The notes under the pieces are model-generated. The model made no database searches, was not told where the DNA came from, and saw nothing but the letters and a program-made list of their open reading frames with translations. DNA of 64,000 bases, taken from positions 62,001 through 126,000 of the forward strand of contig CAMDDZ010000001.1 in the NCBI GenBank assembly GCA_945893145.1, read 5' to 3'. Positions 16,468-24,917 of this stretch are shown here, in pieces. This stretch comes from Rhodoplanes serenus. GTDB taxonomy: Bacteria > Pseudomonadota > Alphaproteobacteria > Rhizobiales > Xanthobacteraceae. A program made the position numbers and the translations under genes. The first letter of the stretch is position 1, and each line of letters starts with the position of its first letter.

Positions 16468-16941
16468 ATGCAGATTACCGGCCTGTTCCATGTCGCGATC
16501 AAGACCAACGATCTCGATGCGACCGTCAAGTTCTACACCGATGTGCTCGGCATGACGCTCGCGCACCGCCCGGATTTCGGCTTTCCGGGCGCCTGGATCG
16601 CGGGGCCAGACGGCACGCCGATCATCCACATCTACGCCGGCGGACCCGCGCTGGTGGACGGCAAGACGCCCTATGGCACCGGCTCGCTGGATCACGTCAG
16701 CCTCACGGTGAAGGGCTGGGACGACTGTCTCGATCGGGTGAAGAAGCTCGGCTACGACTGGCGCGCCGCGATCGTGCCGGGCATGTCGCTCTGGCAGATC
16801 TTCGTGCACGATCCGAGCGGCGTCATGATGGAGCTGACCTTCGACGGCAAGGCCGAGGGCCGGCCGACGCCGGACATTGCGCCGGACCGCGTCTATATGG
16901 CGGGCCAGCCATTCGGAAAGCCCAAGCAGAAGGCGGCCTGA
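16468..16941 (+). CDS. VOC-superfamily dioxygenase/glyoxalase-like protein
   Basis: 157 aa from ATG 16468, preceded by GAGGAG; upstream in-frame codons run through the terminator and are not used. Metal ligand candidates: His in GLFHVAIKTND, His in LDHVSLTVKG, Glu in VMMELTFDG. IFVHDPSGV is also a typical strand. Substrate unknown. Its position after a terminator implies its own promoter or read-through from the binding-protein gene. Confidence 0.85.
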   Translation: MQITGLFHVAIKTNDLDATVKFYTDVLGMTLAHRPDFGFPGAWIAGPDGTPIIHIYAGGPALVDGKTPYGTGSLDHVSLTVKGWDDCLDRVKKLGYDWRAAIVPGMSLWQIFVHDPSGVMMELTFDGKAEGRPTPDIAPDRVYMAGQPFGKPKQKAA

Positions 16942-16948
16942 CGTCGGG

Positions 16949-17053
16949 CGTCATTCCGGGACGGCGCAAAGCGCGCCGGACCCGGAATCCAGCAGCCGGC
17001 GCGGCGCATGGGTCTGGATTCCGGGTTCGCGCAATAGCGCGCCCCGGAATGAC
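16949..17053. repeat. palindromic intergenic repeat
   Basis: Ends CGTCATTCCGGGAC and GCCCCGGAATGACC are inverted, and internal CCGGAATCCAG pairs with CTGGATTCCGG. It lies between two convergent genes (VOC gene and livF) and may act as a two-way terminator. Confidence 0.75.
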
Positions 17054-17060
17054 CGCTGCC

Positions 17061-17792
17061 TTACAGCCCCAGATAAAACTTCCGGATCAAATCGTTGTTG
17101 TTGAGCTCGTCGACGGAGTTGCCCTGGAAGGCAATCTTGCCGTGCACGATGACGTAGCCGCGGTCGGCGATACGCAGCGCCTGCACGAAGTTCTGTTCTG
17201 CCATCAGCACCGTCAAACCCAGCCGATCCTTCAATTCCTTGATCTTGTCGATGGTGCGGCTGACCAGGATCGGCGCCAGCCCCACCGACGGCTCGTCCAC
17301 CAGCAGGATTTTCGGCGCCAGCATCAACGCGCGGCCGAGCGCGAGCATCTGTTGTTCGCCGCCGGACATCGAGCCTGCGAGCTGGCTGCGGCGCTCCGCG
17401 AGCCGCGGGAAAGTTTCGAAGCAGGCCGCGAGATTCTGCTTGATCAGCGCACGTGCCGTCGGGCGAAACGCGCCGAGGGCTAAATTTTCCTCGACCGTCA
17501 GCTTGGGAAACAGCCGGCGCCCTTCCGGCACCAGCGCAATGCCGAGATCGACGATCTGCTCGGTCGTGAGCGCCGTCAGGTCATGCTGGATGCCGTCGAT
17601 CGCGGCCATGATCCGCCCGGCGCTCGGCCGCACGATGCCCATGATGCACTTCATCAGCGTCGATTTTCCGTTGCCATTGGTGCCAAGCAAAACCACGGTC
17701 TCGCCGGGCTTGGCGTCCATGCTGACGCTCTCCAGCACGCGCACCGCGCCGTAGGCGGCGTCCACGCCTTCGATGGTGAGGCTACTGGCCAA
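17061..17792 (-). CDS. livF: branched-chain-type ABC transporter ATPase LivF (set 1)
   Basis: 243 aa. Walker A GTNGNGKST, signature MSGGEQQMLALGRAL and Walker B ILLVDEPSVGL are intact. LivF is the second nucleotide-binding subunit of high-affinity amino-acid-type importers. Its start overlaps the end of livG by 11 bp. Leftward order livH-livM-livG-livF is standard; the likely binding protein is the rightward gene at 15.1-16.4 kb. Confidence 0.94.
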   Translation of the reverse strand: MASSLTIEGVDAAYGAVRVLESVSMDAKPGETVVLLGTNGNGKSTLMKCIMGIVRPSAGRIMAAIDGIQHDLTALTTEQIVDLGIALVPEGRRLFPKLTVEENLALGAFRPTARALIKQNLAACFETFPRLAERRSQLAGSMSGGEQQMLALGRALMLAPKILLVDEPSVGLAPILVSRTIDKIKELKDRLGLTVLMAEQNFVQALRIADRGYVIVHGKIAFQGNSVDELNNNDLIRKFYLGL

Positions 17793-18516
17793 GGTAGGCC
17801 CCTATGACGTCGGGATTGTTCACCACGTCGTCGGGCTTGCCGTCGGCGATCTTTTTGCCGGACACCAGCACGACGAGGCGCTGCGAGAAGCTCATCACGG
17901 CGCGCATGATGTGCTCGATCAGGATAATCGTGACGCCCCGCTCGTTAAGCTTGATCAGCAGCTCGACGATGTCGGAAACCTCGGATTGCGACAGTCCGGC
18001 CATCGCCTCGTCGGCGATCAGGAGCTTGGGCGCGGCCGCCATGGCGCGGGCAAGCTCGAGCTTGCGCATCTCGACCTGCGTGAGGTCGCGCGGGTGCTTG
18101 CCGGCTTTGGCGGCCAAGCCGACGAGGCCGGCGAGTTCGTTGCAGCGCGCGTCGATATCGGCCGCGGACATATGAACGCCGCGCCGCGCGGCCGCCGAAT
18201 AGAGCAGCGGAATACGAAGGTTCTCGGCGACCGTGAGCGTCGTAAATGGCCGCGGCAGCTGGAAGCTGCGCGCCATGCCGCGATGGGTGCGTTCGTGCGC
18301 CGCAAGCCCGTTCATTGGATGGCCGTCGAAGATCACGGTGCCGGCCTCGTTCTGCAGCGTGCCGCACATGCAGTTGACGAGCGTCGACTTGCCGGATCCG
18401 TTCGGCCCGATCAGGCCTACGCGTTCGCCCGGCTTGACCGTGAGGTTGATGCCATCAAGCGCGACGAAGCCGCCGAAGCGCTTGCAGAGGCCTTGTGTTT
18501 CGAGGAGAGCGCTCAT
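17782..18516 (-). CDS. livG: branched-chain-type ABC transporter ATPase LivG (set 1)
   Basis: 244 aa from the ATG at 18516, which overlaps the livM stop in ATGA; a long in-frame extension upstream is an artefact inside livM. Walker A is GPNGSGKST. The signature region reads LTQVEMRKLELARA rather than the usual LSxGxxRRLEIARA, and Walker B is LLIADEAMAGL with Ala in place of the usual Pro. Both changes occur in divergent LivG branches, so ATPase function is still expected. The gene is coupled to livM and livF by overlaps. Confidence 0.92.
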   Translation of the reverse strand: MSALLETQGLCKRFGGFVALDGINLTVKPGERVGLIGPNGSGKSTLVNCMCGTLQNEAGTVIFDGHPMNGLAAHERTHRGMARSFQLPRPFTTLTVAENLRIPLLYSAAARRGVHMSAADIDARCNELAGLVGLAAKAGKHPRDLTQVEMRKLELARAMAAAPKLLIADEAMAGLSQSEVSDIVELLIKLNERGVTIILIEHIMRAVMSFSQRLVVLVSGKKIADGKPDDVVNNPDVIGAYLGQ

Positions 18517-19910
18517 GTCGCCGTCCCGGCTTCGCCGACCGGCTGGTAGAGCCGCTGGACGTCCGGCTGCTGGAGGTACCAGATGCCCGCAGCGTCGGCC
18601 GCAAGGCCAAGCACGTGCAAGCCGATATTGAAAGAGGACTGATCGAGCCAGAGCGACACGAAGGCAAACGGAATCGAAATCGCCAGCGCAACCGTGGTCA
18701 GCAGCGGACTCCATCCCTCGATCTTCGTCAGGCCATAGGCGCAGGCCAGATAGACCAGCGCCAGCACTAGGGCGAAGATGCCGATGCCGACGATCAGGGA
18801 GCTCTTGCCGGACATGGCGTCCGACAGGCCGAATACCACACCGCCGAGGCCGACCAGGAAGCAATAGCTCGCAACCGCCAGCACCACGACTGCGCGTGTA
18901 TCGACGCGGGCCGGAGCCGCCGTACGCAGGAAGTCTCGCACCAGGCCGATGATGCCGCTGGGTGCCATGATGACGAAGCCAATCAGCAGAAGGCCCACGA
19001 TCAATAGGTTGACCGCCGACGAAATGGTGACGGTCGCGATCTGCTGGATGACGCCGAGCAGCAGCGCCCCGATCAGCGGGCCAGCCCACAGCGTGGTGCC
19101 GCCGATCATCGGCATAGCGATCGAATTGACCGCATAGGCCAAGCCGAAGGCCGAGCCCGGCTCAAGGTAGCCGATGTAATAGGGGAACGGCGCCCCGGCC
19201 ATGCCCATCAGCGCGCCGGAAACGGTGGTGGCGATCAGCTTCAGCCGTAGCGTCGGGACGCCGCAGGCCTCGGCCGCAAGCTCGTCGTCGCGGATGGTGG
19301 CAAAGCCGTAGCCCAATCGCGAGCGCTCGATCATCCGCGCGACTACCAGCGCGACGACCGCGAGCACGATCATGGTGATGAAGAGGTAGTGGATGTAGGG
19401 GCCGATCAGCGGCACGGTCTGGGCGCGAATGATGTAGGCGCCGCGCGATCCGCCGACGAAATCCCAGTTGATCACCAGCGTCTGTAACACCACGGCGAGC
19501 GCGAGCGTGGCGATGGCGAAGAACGCGCCGCGAAGACGCAGCGTGAGATAGCCCATCCCGAAGCCGATGATACCCGCAATGATACCGCCGATGACGATCA
19601 GCACCGGGATCGGCAGTGGCAGCAGGAACTTCATCAGCGGGGCGAGGACGTCCGGGGACCATCGGTCGACGCTCATGCCAAGCTTGTGTAGAGCGACCGA
19701 CGAATAGGCGCCGACGGCGAAGAACGCCGCGGAGCCGAAGTTAACGTAGCCGCAGTAGCCGCCGAGAATGTTCCAGGCCGTGGCCAGCACGATGAACTGG
19801 ATCACCGTGTAGCCCGCGAAAAACAAGTAGTCGTTGTTGATCAGGCGCGCGACCGCGAAGAGCGCAGCCCCAGCCAATGCCATGATGAGGGCAAACTTGG
19901 ATGAACTCAC
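18513..19910 (-). CDS. livM: branched-chain-type ABC permease LivM with extra C-terminal membrane domain (set 1)
   Basis: 465 aa, about 130 residues longer than the usual ~330. Residues 1-335 are a standard LivM: WNILGGYCGYVNFGSAAFFAVGAY, LTLRLRGAFFAIATLAL, GGSRGAYII, FATIRDDELAAEACGV and the ending GIIGLVRDFL. After that comes an extension with three or four hydrophobic helices (AVVVLAVASYCFLVGLGG, LIVGIGIFALVLALVYLACA, LLTTVALAISIPFAFVSLWL) and no match I recognise. The frame stays open without disruption, so this is one protein. It lies 65 bp after livH and overlaps livG. Confidence 0.9.
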   Translation of the reverse strand: MSSSKFALIMALAGAALFAVARLINNDYLFFAGYTVIQFIVLATAWNILGGYCGYVNFGSAAFFAVGAYSSVALHKLGMSVDRWSPDVLAPLMKFLLPLPIPVLIVIGGIIAGIIGFGMGYLTLRLRGAFFAIATLALAVVLQTLVINWDFVGGSRGAYIIRAQTVPLIGPYIHYLFITMIVLAVVALVVARMIERSRLGYGFATIRDDELAAEACGVPTLRLKLIATTVSGALMGMAGAPFPYYIGYLEPGSAFGLAYAVNSIAMPMIGGTTLWAGPLIGALLLGVIQQIATVTISSAVNLLIVGLLLIGFVIMAPSGIIGLVRDFLRTAAPARVDTRAVVVLAVASYCFLVGLGGVVFGLSDAMSGKSSLIVGIGIFALVLALVYLACAYGLTKIEGWSPLLTTVALAISIPFAFVSLWLDQSSFNIGLHVLGLAADAAGIWYLQQPDVQRLYQPVGEAGTAT

Positions 19911-19975
19911 GGCGCGCTTCTTTCTTTGCGCGGGAGGCTCGCCGGAAGCTGGTGCCTAGTTTTTGGCATCATGCG

Positions 19976-20851
19976 CTAGCGCCCCAACAATCCGGCCGGC
20001 CGGAACGCCAGCGTCAGCAGTAGGAAGCCGAACGACACCGCAGGCGCCCATGACGGGCCATAGAACGTGGCGGTGATGCTTTCGACGATGCCGAGCAGCA
20101 TCGCCGCGATCACGGTGCCGGGCAGGCTCTGCAATCCGCCAAGCACGCAGATTGCGAACACGCGGCCGATGTATTCGCGGCCGACCGAAGGCTCGACCGG
20201 CTGGATGACAATGAGGAACGCGCCGGCCATCGCCGTGGTGGCGATCGAGATGGCGAACGCAATGCGCTTGATGCGGACCGGATCGGCGGCCATCAGTTGC
20301 AGCGCGAGCTGATCCTGCGACACCGCCATGATGGCGCGGCCCGTGAAGGTGCGGGATAGGTAAAGCTGCAGGCCGCCAAGCATGACGAGCGAGATCACGC
20401 AGGGCACCAGCATGCGATACGGCAGATCGACAAAACTGAAGTGGAGCGTTTGGTCGATGTAGGCGGCCTGCACGTAACGGTAATCGACGCCGAACACCAG
20501 GATCAGCAGGACTTCGGTGACGAACAGGAGCCCGAAGAAAAAGGCGAGCCCGCGCAGCGCATCCTGCCCGCGTTTTTCGAACGAGACATAATAGACCTGA
20601 TAGACGGCGGCGCCGAGCGCATAGAACACCGGCAGCACCAGCACGCAGGTCAGGATCGGATCGAGGCCGAACGTCTGATTGACGATATAGGCGATGTACG
20701 AGCCGAGGATGATGAAGGCGGGATGCGCGATGTTGACGATGTCGAGGATGCCGAAGCTGATCGATACCCCGACTGTGACGGCGGCATAGAAGCCGCCCAG
20801 CAGCAGGCCCGAAATGACGGCGTTGATCAGCAACTCATACGGAAAGTCCAT
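19976..20851 (-). CDS. livH: branched-chain-type ABC permease LivH (set 1)
   Basis: 291 aa with about eight membrane helices. Family blocks: GLLLGGFYAAVTVGVSISFGILDIVNIAHPAFIILGSY near the N-terminus, ISQ-type AVSQDQLALQLMAADPVRIK, and LGGLQSLPGTVIAAMLLGIVES. It pairs with LivM to form the channel. As first gene of the leftward set, its promoter should lie in the 136 bp before it. Confidence 0.93.
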   Translation of the reverse strand: MDFPYELLINAVISGLLLGGFYAAVTVGVSISFGILDIVNIAHPAFIILGSYIAYIVNQTFGLDPILTCVLVLPVFYALGAAVYQVYYVSFEKRGQDALRGLAFFFGLLFVTEVLLILVFGVDYRYVQAAYIDQTLHFSFVDLPYRMLVPCVISLVMLGGLQLYLSRTFTGRAIMAVSQDQLALQLMAADPVRIKRIAFAISIATTAMAGAFLIVIQPVEPSVGREYIGRVFAICVLGGLQSLPGTVIAAMLLGIVESITATFYGPSWAPAVSFGFLLLTLAFRPAGLLGR

Positions 20852-20987
20852 AACCCCCCGAACTCCGCTTCTTATGATGGCTTTCCGCCCCGAGCGCGTG
20901 GCCGGGAGTTTGCAGGAAGCCTTGCGGCTTGGCTAGACCCTTGCGATTTAGGCCGAATTGGCGGCGCGGCTCGGATCGGGTCGTCGC

Positions 20988-22061
20988 CTACGCCTTCAAG
21001 GCCGGGAGCAGCCGCATCGCATTGCCGCTTTCGATCGCCTGGATGTCGGCGGGTGTCAGCCCACGCTGCCTCAGGTCCTTGACCTGATCGAGCGGGAAGT
21101 ACGGATAGTCGCTGCCGAAGGTGACCTGCGAGGCGGGTACGAGCTTCAGCAGCGCGGCCATCGTGGGCGCCGAGGTGGCGTTGGCGGTGTCGTAGTGCAG
21201 CCGCGCCAGCTCGCCGAAGATTCCCTCCGGTGCAAACTCTTTCAGGTTCGGCCGTTTGCCATAGAACGCGTCGATGCGGCCCGCCATCAGCGGAATGGTG
21301 CCGCCGGCGTGGGAGAACAGCCACTTGATGTCGCGGTAGCGGGCGAACGAGCCGGACAGCAGCAGGCTAGTCACCGTGCGGGTGGTGTCATGCGGCACTT
21401 CGATCACGGCGCCGAAGGTCGGAATGTTGATCCGCCCGCAGCAGGCCGCGACCAGCGGATGGACATAGATTACAGCCTTGCGGCGGTTGAGTTCTTCGAG
21501 GATGGGCTTGTAGGTCGCATCGCCGAGCCACTTGTCGCCGTAGTTGCTCTGCAGGTTGATGCCGTCGGCCTTCAGCGTGTCGAAGACGTATGCGATCTCC
21601 TTCAGCGTGACGTCGACGTCCATCATGGAGAGCGGCGCGAACACGCCGAACCGCGTCGGATGGTCGCGGCGCATCTCGGCGGCGAAGTCTTGGCAGATGC
21701 GAGCGGTTTTGGCGGCGGACTCCGCACCAGCGTCGAACCAAAGGCCAGGCGTCGATGCGAGCGAAACCACCGCGGTTTGCACGCCGTTCTTGTCGAGCTG
21801 TTCGAGCGCTTTCGCCGGCGTCCAGTCGAACACGCCGGGGTAGGGCGGAATCTTGCGCGCGCCTTCCCACTCCTTCTGCATTGCAAGATAAGCGGGGGGA
21901 TAGAAATGGAAGTGCGTGTCGATCACTTTGGGCGCGGCTTGGCCGAGTACCGCGGGCGCAGGCAGCGTGGCGGCGGCCACTGTGGCGCCGAGCCCGGCGA
22001 GGAACTGGCGACGCGACGTCTGGCCGCTGTCGCAATTCAGGCATGTGTGGAACAGCATCAT
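20988..22061 (-). CDS. exported ACMSD-type amidohydrolase
   Basis: 357 aa. The N-terminus has a twin-arginine leader ([17 protein letters not shown], then PAVLGQ), unusual for this mostly cytosolic family, so the enzyme is probably periplasmic. Metal ligands: H-x-H in [10 protein letters not shown], His in VIYVHPLV, His in [13 protein letters not shown], Asp in [18 protein letters not shown] pair of cysteines precedes the Tat motif. It is read leftward, 76 bp after the cupin gene, with a GC hairpin at 22114-22134 in between. Likely acts on an aromatic or heterocyclic acid. Confidence 0.86.
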   Translation of the reverse strand: MMLFHTCLNCDSGQTSRRQFLAGLGATVAAATLPAPAVLGQAAPKVIDTHFHFYPPAYLAMQKEWEGARKIPPYPGVFDWTPAKALEQLDKNGVQTAVVSLASTPGLWFDAGAESAAKTARICQDFAAEMRRDHPTRFGVFAPLSMMDVDVTLKEIAYVFDTLKADGINLQSNYGDKWLGDATYKPILEELNRRKAVIYVHPLVAACCGRINIPTFGAVIEVPHDTTRTVTSLLLSGSFARYRDIKWLFSHAGGTIPLMAGRIDAFYGKRPNLKEFAPEGIFGELARLHYDTANATSAPTMAALLKLVPASQVTFGSDYPYFPLDQVKDLRQRGLTPADIQAIESGNAMRLLPALKA

Positions 22062-22137
22062 CGTCCTCCCGAGATTTTTTGTTTGTCCCGCAGCTTTGCG
22101 CCGCGGGCAGCAACGCGCCGGCTGAACCGGCGCGCAA

Positions 22138-22584
22138 TCAGCGCGACGCCATACGAATTTTGTCCGGAACCGGCAATGGCTTGTTAGGGCTGTCGAGAAA
22201 CTCGATCGTGTTGAAGATCATGTCCCGATCGCCGAGGTTTTCCAGGTCGTGCACCTTGTATTCGCCCGGCCCGTAGCTCTCGTGCCGCGTCTCGCCCGGC
22301 TGGTAATTGTGCTCGACCGTCGAACCATCCATCAGGTGCTGGCGCCCACGTCCGCCGTTCACCGAAGTCCAGAAATAGTTGAGCACATGACGGTGGAAGC
22401 CGACGCGCTCGCCAGGCTTGAGGCGGATGATCCAGACCCGGACCTTTTCGGTTTCCGACAGCAGCTCGGTGCCGACGCAGCCATTGTGTTTGCGGCTCTC
22501 GTGCTCGAATTCGGCCTTGATCTCCGACGGCCATTCGGTCCGATCGGTCTGAGCGGCCTTCTTGTCCAGCATGGTCAACGCCAT
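22138..22584 (-). CDS. cupin-fold protein
   Basis: 148 aa, single cupin barrel. Motif 1 appears as [19 protein letters not shown] (G-x4-H-x-H) and motif 2 region as [23 protein letters not shown]. These His residues could bind one metal. GGAG lies upstream of its ATG. It is divergent from the flavin monooxygenase with only 36 bp between start codons, so both are probably controlled together. The role is unknown; similar small cupins act as dioxygenases, isomerases or ligand sensors. Confidence 0.8.
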   Translation of the reverse strand: MALTMLDKKAAQTDRTEWPSEIKAEFEHESRKHNGCVGTELLSETEKVRVWIIRLKPGERVGFHRHVLNYFWTSVNGGRGRQHLMDGSTVEHNYQPGETRHESYGPGEYKVHDLENLGDRDMIFNTIEFLDSPNKPLPVPDKIRMASR

Positions 22585-22620
22585 GGCGTTTCTCCGGCGG
22601 TTGTTGGCACAATATAGAAC

Positions 22621-23868
22621 ATGACCGCGGGAAATCCCAAGTCTGCCATCGCCAAGTCTGCCATCGCGAAGCGCGCCATCGTCATCGGCGGTTCCATGAG
22701 TGGCCTGTTCGCGGGCCTGCTGCTGCGCCGCGCCGGCTTCGCGGTCGAAATCTACGAGCGGGTGGAGAGCGAGCTTTCAGGCCGCGGCGCCGGCATCGTG
22801 GCGCAGCCGAACGTCAAGCGGACGCTGCGCGAGCTCGGCATCGACATCGAGGCGCTGGGCGTCGAAGCGAGCAAGCGCCGCGTGCTCGATAGCGCCGGCA
22901 ATCTGGTCTGCGAAACGATCGTGCCGCAGACCTACACAGCCTGGGAGCGGCTCTATCGCCTGTTGCGCGATGCCTTCCCGGCGGAGCATTACCATCGCAG
23001 CCTAGGCTTGAAGAGTTTCGAGCAGGGCGCGCGCTCGGTCACGGCGCAGTTCAGCGACGGCAGCAGCGTCGAGGCCGATCTCCTGGTCGGCGCCGACGGC
23101 ATTCGCTCCACGGTACGCCAGCAATTGCTGCCGGCGCTCAATCCGCTCTACGCCGGCTACGTCGCCTGGCGGACCATGCTGGCGGAGAGCGACCTGCCGC
23201 CACCGATCCACCGCGAACTGTTCGAGGTGATGACATTCTGCCTGCCGCCAGGCGAGCAGTTCCTCGGCTATCCGGTCGCAGGCCCCGACAATGACCTGCG
23301 CCCCGGCCATCGCCGCTACAACACGCTGTGGTACCGGCCGGCCGCAGAGGCGACCGAGTTGCAAAGCCTGCTCACCGATGAGCACGGCGTGACCCATTCG
23401 ATCTCGATCCCGCCGCCGCTCATCCGCCGGCAAGTGATCGCCGCGATGCAAGCCGCGGCCGAACGGCTGGTGGCGCCGCAGTTCCGGGTGGTGGCGCGGC
23501 TGATGAATGAGCCGGTGCTGCAACCGATCTACGATCTGGAGACGCCGCGCATGGCGTTTGGCCGCGTCGCCATCCTCGGCGATGCCGCCTTCGTGGCGCG
23601 GCCGCACGTCGGCGCCGGTGTGTCCAAGGCCTGCGACGATGCGTTGGCGCTAGCCGATGCGCTCACCGCACAGGAGGTCGAACCGGCGCTGCGCGCCTTT
23701 GAGGCCAAGCGGCTGCCGGTCGGCCGCCGCATCATCGAATACGCTCGGCACCTCGGCGCCTATCTGCAGGCGTCGCAGACCGCCGAGGAGCGTGCCCACG
23801 CCGGCCGCTACAGCACCGCGCAGGCGGTGATCGAGGAAACCGCGCTGGTCGACTTCCTCGAAAAGTGA
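22621..23868 (+). CDS. FAD-dependent aromatic monooxygenase (2,6-dihydroxypyridine 3-monooxygenase-like)
   Basis: 415 aa class A flavoprotein hydroxylase. Dinucleotide motif VIGGSMSGLFAGLLLRRAGF, DG motif LLVGADGIRSTVRQQ, and GD motif ILGDAAFVARPHVGAGVSKAC are present. The ARPHVGAG segment and overall pattern recall 2,6-dihydroxypyridine 3-hydroxylase of nicotine/nicotinate breakdown, although substrate identity is inference. The first codons contain a 15-bp tandem repeat (KSAIA twice, then KRAI), placed just before the Rossmann strand. There is no clear ribosome-binding site, and AATATA ends a few bases before the ATG. Confidence 0.87.
   Translation: MTAGNPKSAIAKSAIAKRAIVIGGSMSGLFAGLLLRRAGFAVEIYERVESELSGRGAGIVAQPNVKRTLRELGIDIEALGVEASKRRVLDSAGNLVCETIVPQTYTAWERLYRLLRDAFPAEHYHRSLGLKSFEQGARSVTAQFSDGSSVEADLLVGADGIRSTVRQQLLPALNPLYAGYVAWRTMLAESDLPPPIHRELFEVMTFCLPPGEQFLGYPVAGPDNDLRPGHRRYNTLWYRPAAEATELQSLLTDEHGVTHSISIPPPLIRRQVIAAMQAAAERLVAPQFRVVARLMNEPVLQPIYDLETPRMAFGRVAILGDAAFVARPHVGAGVSKACDDALALADALTAQEVEPALRAFEAKRLPVGRRIIEYARHLGAYLQASQTAEERAHAGRYSTAQAVIEETALVDFLEK
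22639..22683 (+). repeat. 15-bp in-frame tandem repeat in monooxygenase gene
   Basis: AAGTCTGCCATCGCC occurs at 22639-22653 and, with one change, at 22654-22668; a third degenerate copy follows to 22683. It encodes KSAIA-KSAIA-KRAIV at the N-terminus, so length changes here would keep the frame. Confidence 0.8.
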
Positions 23869-23884
23869 CTGGAGTCTGATCCAT

Positions 23885-24508
23885 TTAGATTGAAGCATAT
23901 CCGGCGTTTCGGAAGTAGTTGGCGCATTCCTGGGGCGTGAAGGCTTGCAGGAGTGCGCCGATGCGTTTCCAGGTGGCCTCGACGGTGCGCTCGGCGGCCT
24001 TTCGCAGGAGCGTCTTGAGCTTTGCGAAGACCTGCTCGATCGGATTGAGATCGGGGCTGTAGGGCGGCAGGAAGAAGAGCCTGGCGCCGGCGGCACGAAT
24101 GGCGCGCCGCACGGCCTTTGCCTTGTGGCTTGCGAGATTGTCGATGATGACGATGTCGCCAGGTCTGAGCGTGGGCACGAGAAGTTGTTCGACGTAGGCC
24201 AGGAAGCTCTCGCCGTTGATCGGCCCGTCGATGACGCAGGGAGCCTCGATCCGGTCGCAGCGCAAGGCGGCCAGGAAGGTCAATGTTCGCCAGTGCCCCT
24301 GCGGCACCTTGGCCAACAGCTTGCGTCCACACGGCGCCCAGCCGCGCAGGCGCGTCATGTTGGTCTTGGCCCAGGTCTCATCGATGAAGACCAGCCGCGC
24401 GGGATCAATCCGGCCTTGATGCACCTTCCAGCGCAAGCGCCTTCGCGCCACGTCGGGGCGATCCTGCTCGGTGGCGAACAGTGTTTTTTTTGAAGCTAAG
24501 GCGGGCAT
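23885..24508 (-). CDS. IS630 transposase, DDE catalytic part (orfB frame)
   Basis: 207 aa. Contains the IS630/Tc1-mariner DDE domain: first Asp in LVFIDETWAKTNMTRLRGW, second Asp in IVIIDNLASHKAKAVR, and Glu in SPDLNPIEQVFAKLK. The product as read alone would begin MPALASKKTLFATEQDRPDV, but most members are fused to the helix-turn-helix half; here the fusion requires a one-base shift in the A8 run at about 24486-24493. The stop codon lies inside the left terminal repeat. All catalytic residues are present, so the element may be active if slippage occurs. Confidence 0.87.
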   Translation of the reverse strand: MPALASKKTLFATEQDRPDVARRRLRWKVHQGRIDPARLVFIDETWAKTNMTRLRGWAPCGRKLLAKVPQGHWRTLTFLAALRCDRIEAPCVIDGPINGESFLAYVEQLLVPTLRPGDIVIIDNLASHKAKAVRRAIRAAGARLFFLPPYSPDLNPIEQVFAKLKTLLRKAAERTVEATWKRIGALLQAFTPQECANYFRNAGYASI

Positions 24509-24827
24509 CGTGCACGATGCGCCAGACCGATCCGTAGCTCGTCACCACGCCGCGCTCGCCAAGCTCCACCACCAGCGTCCGCAGGGTCAGGTCCGGCACC
24601 GCAGCTAGCCGCGCCAGAACCCAGTCGCGTTCGCCTGCCAGCGATCGCGGCTGGTTCCCGCCCATCCGCTTGGCCGCGGCGCTCCCCGTTGTGCGGAACC
24701 GTTGCGACCACTTCACCACGCTGGCCACGCTCACCTTGTAGGTGCCGGCAACCTTGCGGCAGCTCTCGCCGGCCGCAACCGCTGCCACAACACGCTCACG
24801 AAGATCAAGCGAATAGGCTCGCGGCAT
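24405..24827 (-). CDS. IS630 transposase, DNA-binding part (orfA frame)
   Basis: 140 aa from ATG 24827. Contains a helix-turn-helix: MPRAYSLDLRERVVAAVAAG, SCRKVAGTYKVSVASVVKWSQRF, followed by a second helical segment ending in SYGSVWRIVHDARLSFKK. It overlaps the catalytic frame by about 100 bp. At the A8 run the frame leaves homology (its tail after SFKK is non-conserved), whereas dropping one A gives SFKKTLFATEQDRPDV, the usual continuous sequence. This points to transcriptional slippage or ribosomal frameshifting rather than decay. Confidence 0.82.
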   Translation of the reverse strand: MPRAYSLDLRERVVAAVAAGESCRKVAGTYKVSVASVVKWSQRFRTTGSAAAKRMGGNQPRSLAGERDWVLARLAAVPDLTLRTLVVELGERGVVTSYGSVWRIVHDARLSFKKNTVRHRAGSPRRGAKALALEGASRPD

Positions 24828-24917
24828 GGATGCTGGCCTCCAACCCAGCCAGCATCGTGAATCACAACCAAACCGATTTGGGAATCCCAATTCGATTCAA
24901 TCCCAATGAATCTGACT

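Noticed and set aside
22114-22134. Terminator between the cupin and amidohydrolase genes
   Set aside because: CGCGCCGG/CCGGCGCG hairpin without a T run on the transcribed strand.
22639-22683. CRISPR or VNTR array
   Set aside because: Only two to three direct 15-bp units without spacers, inside a coding region.
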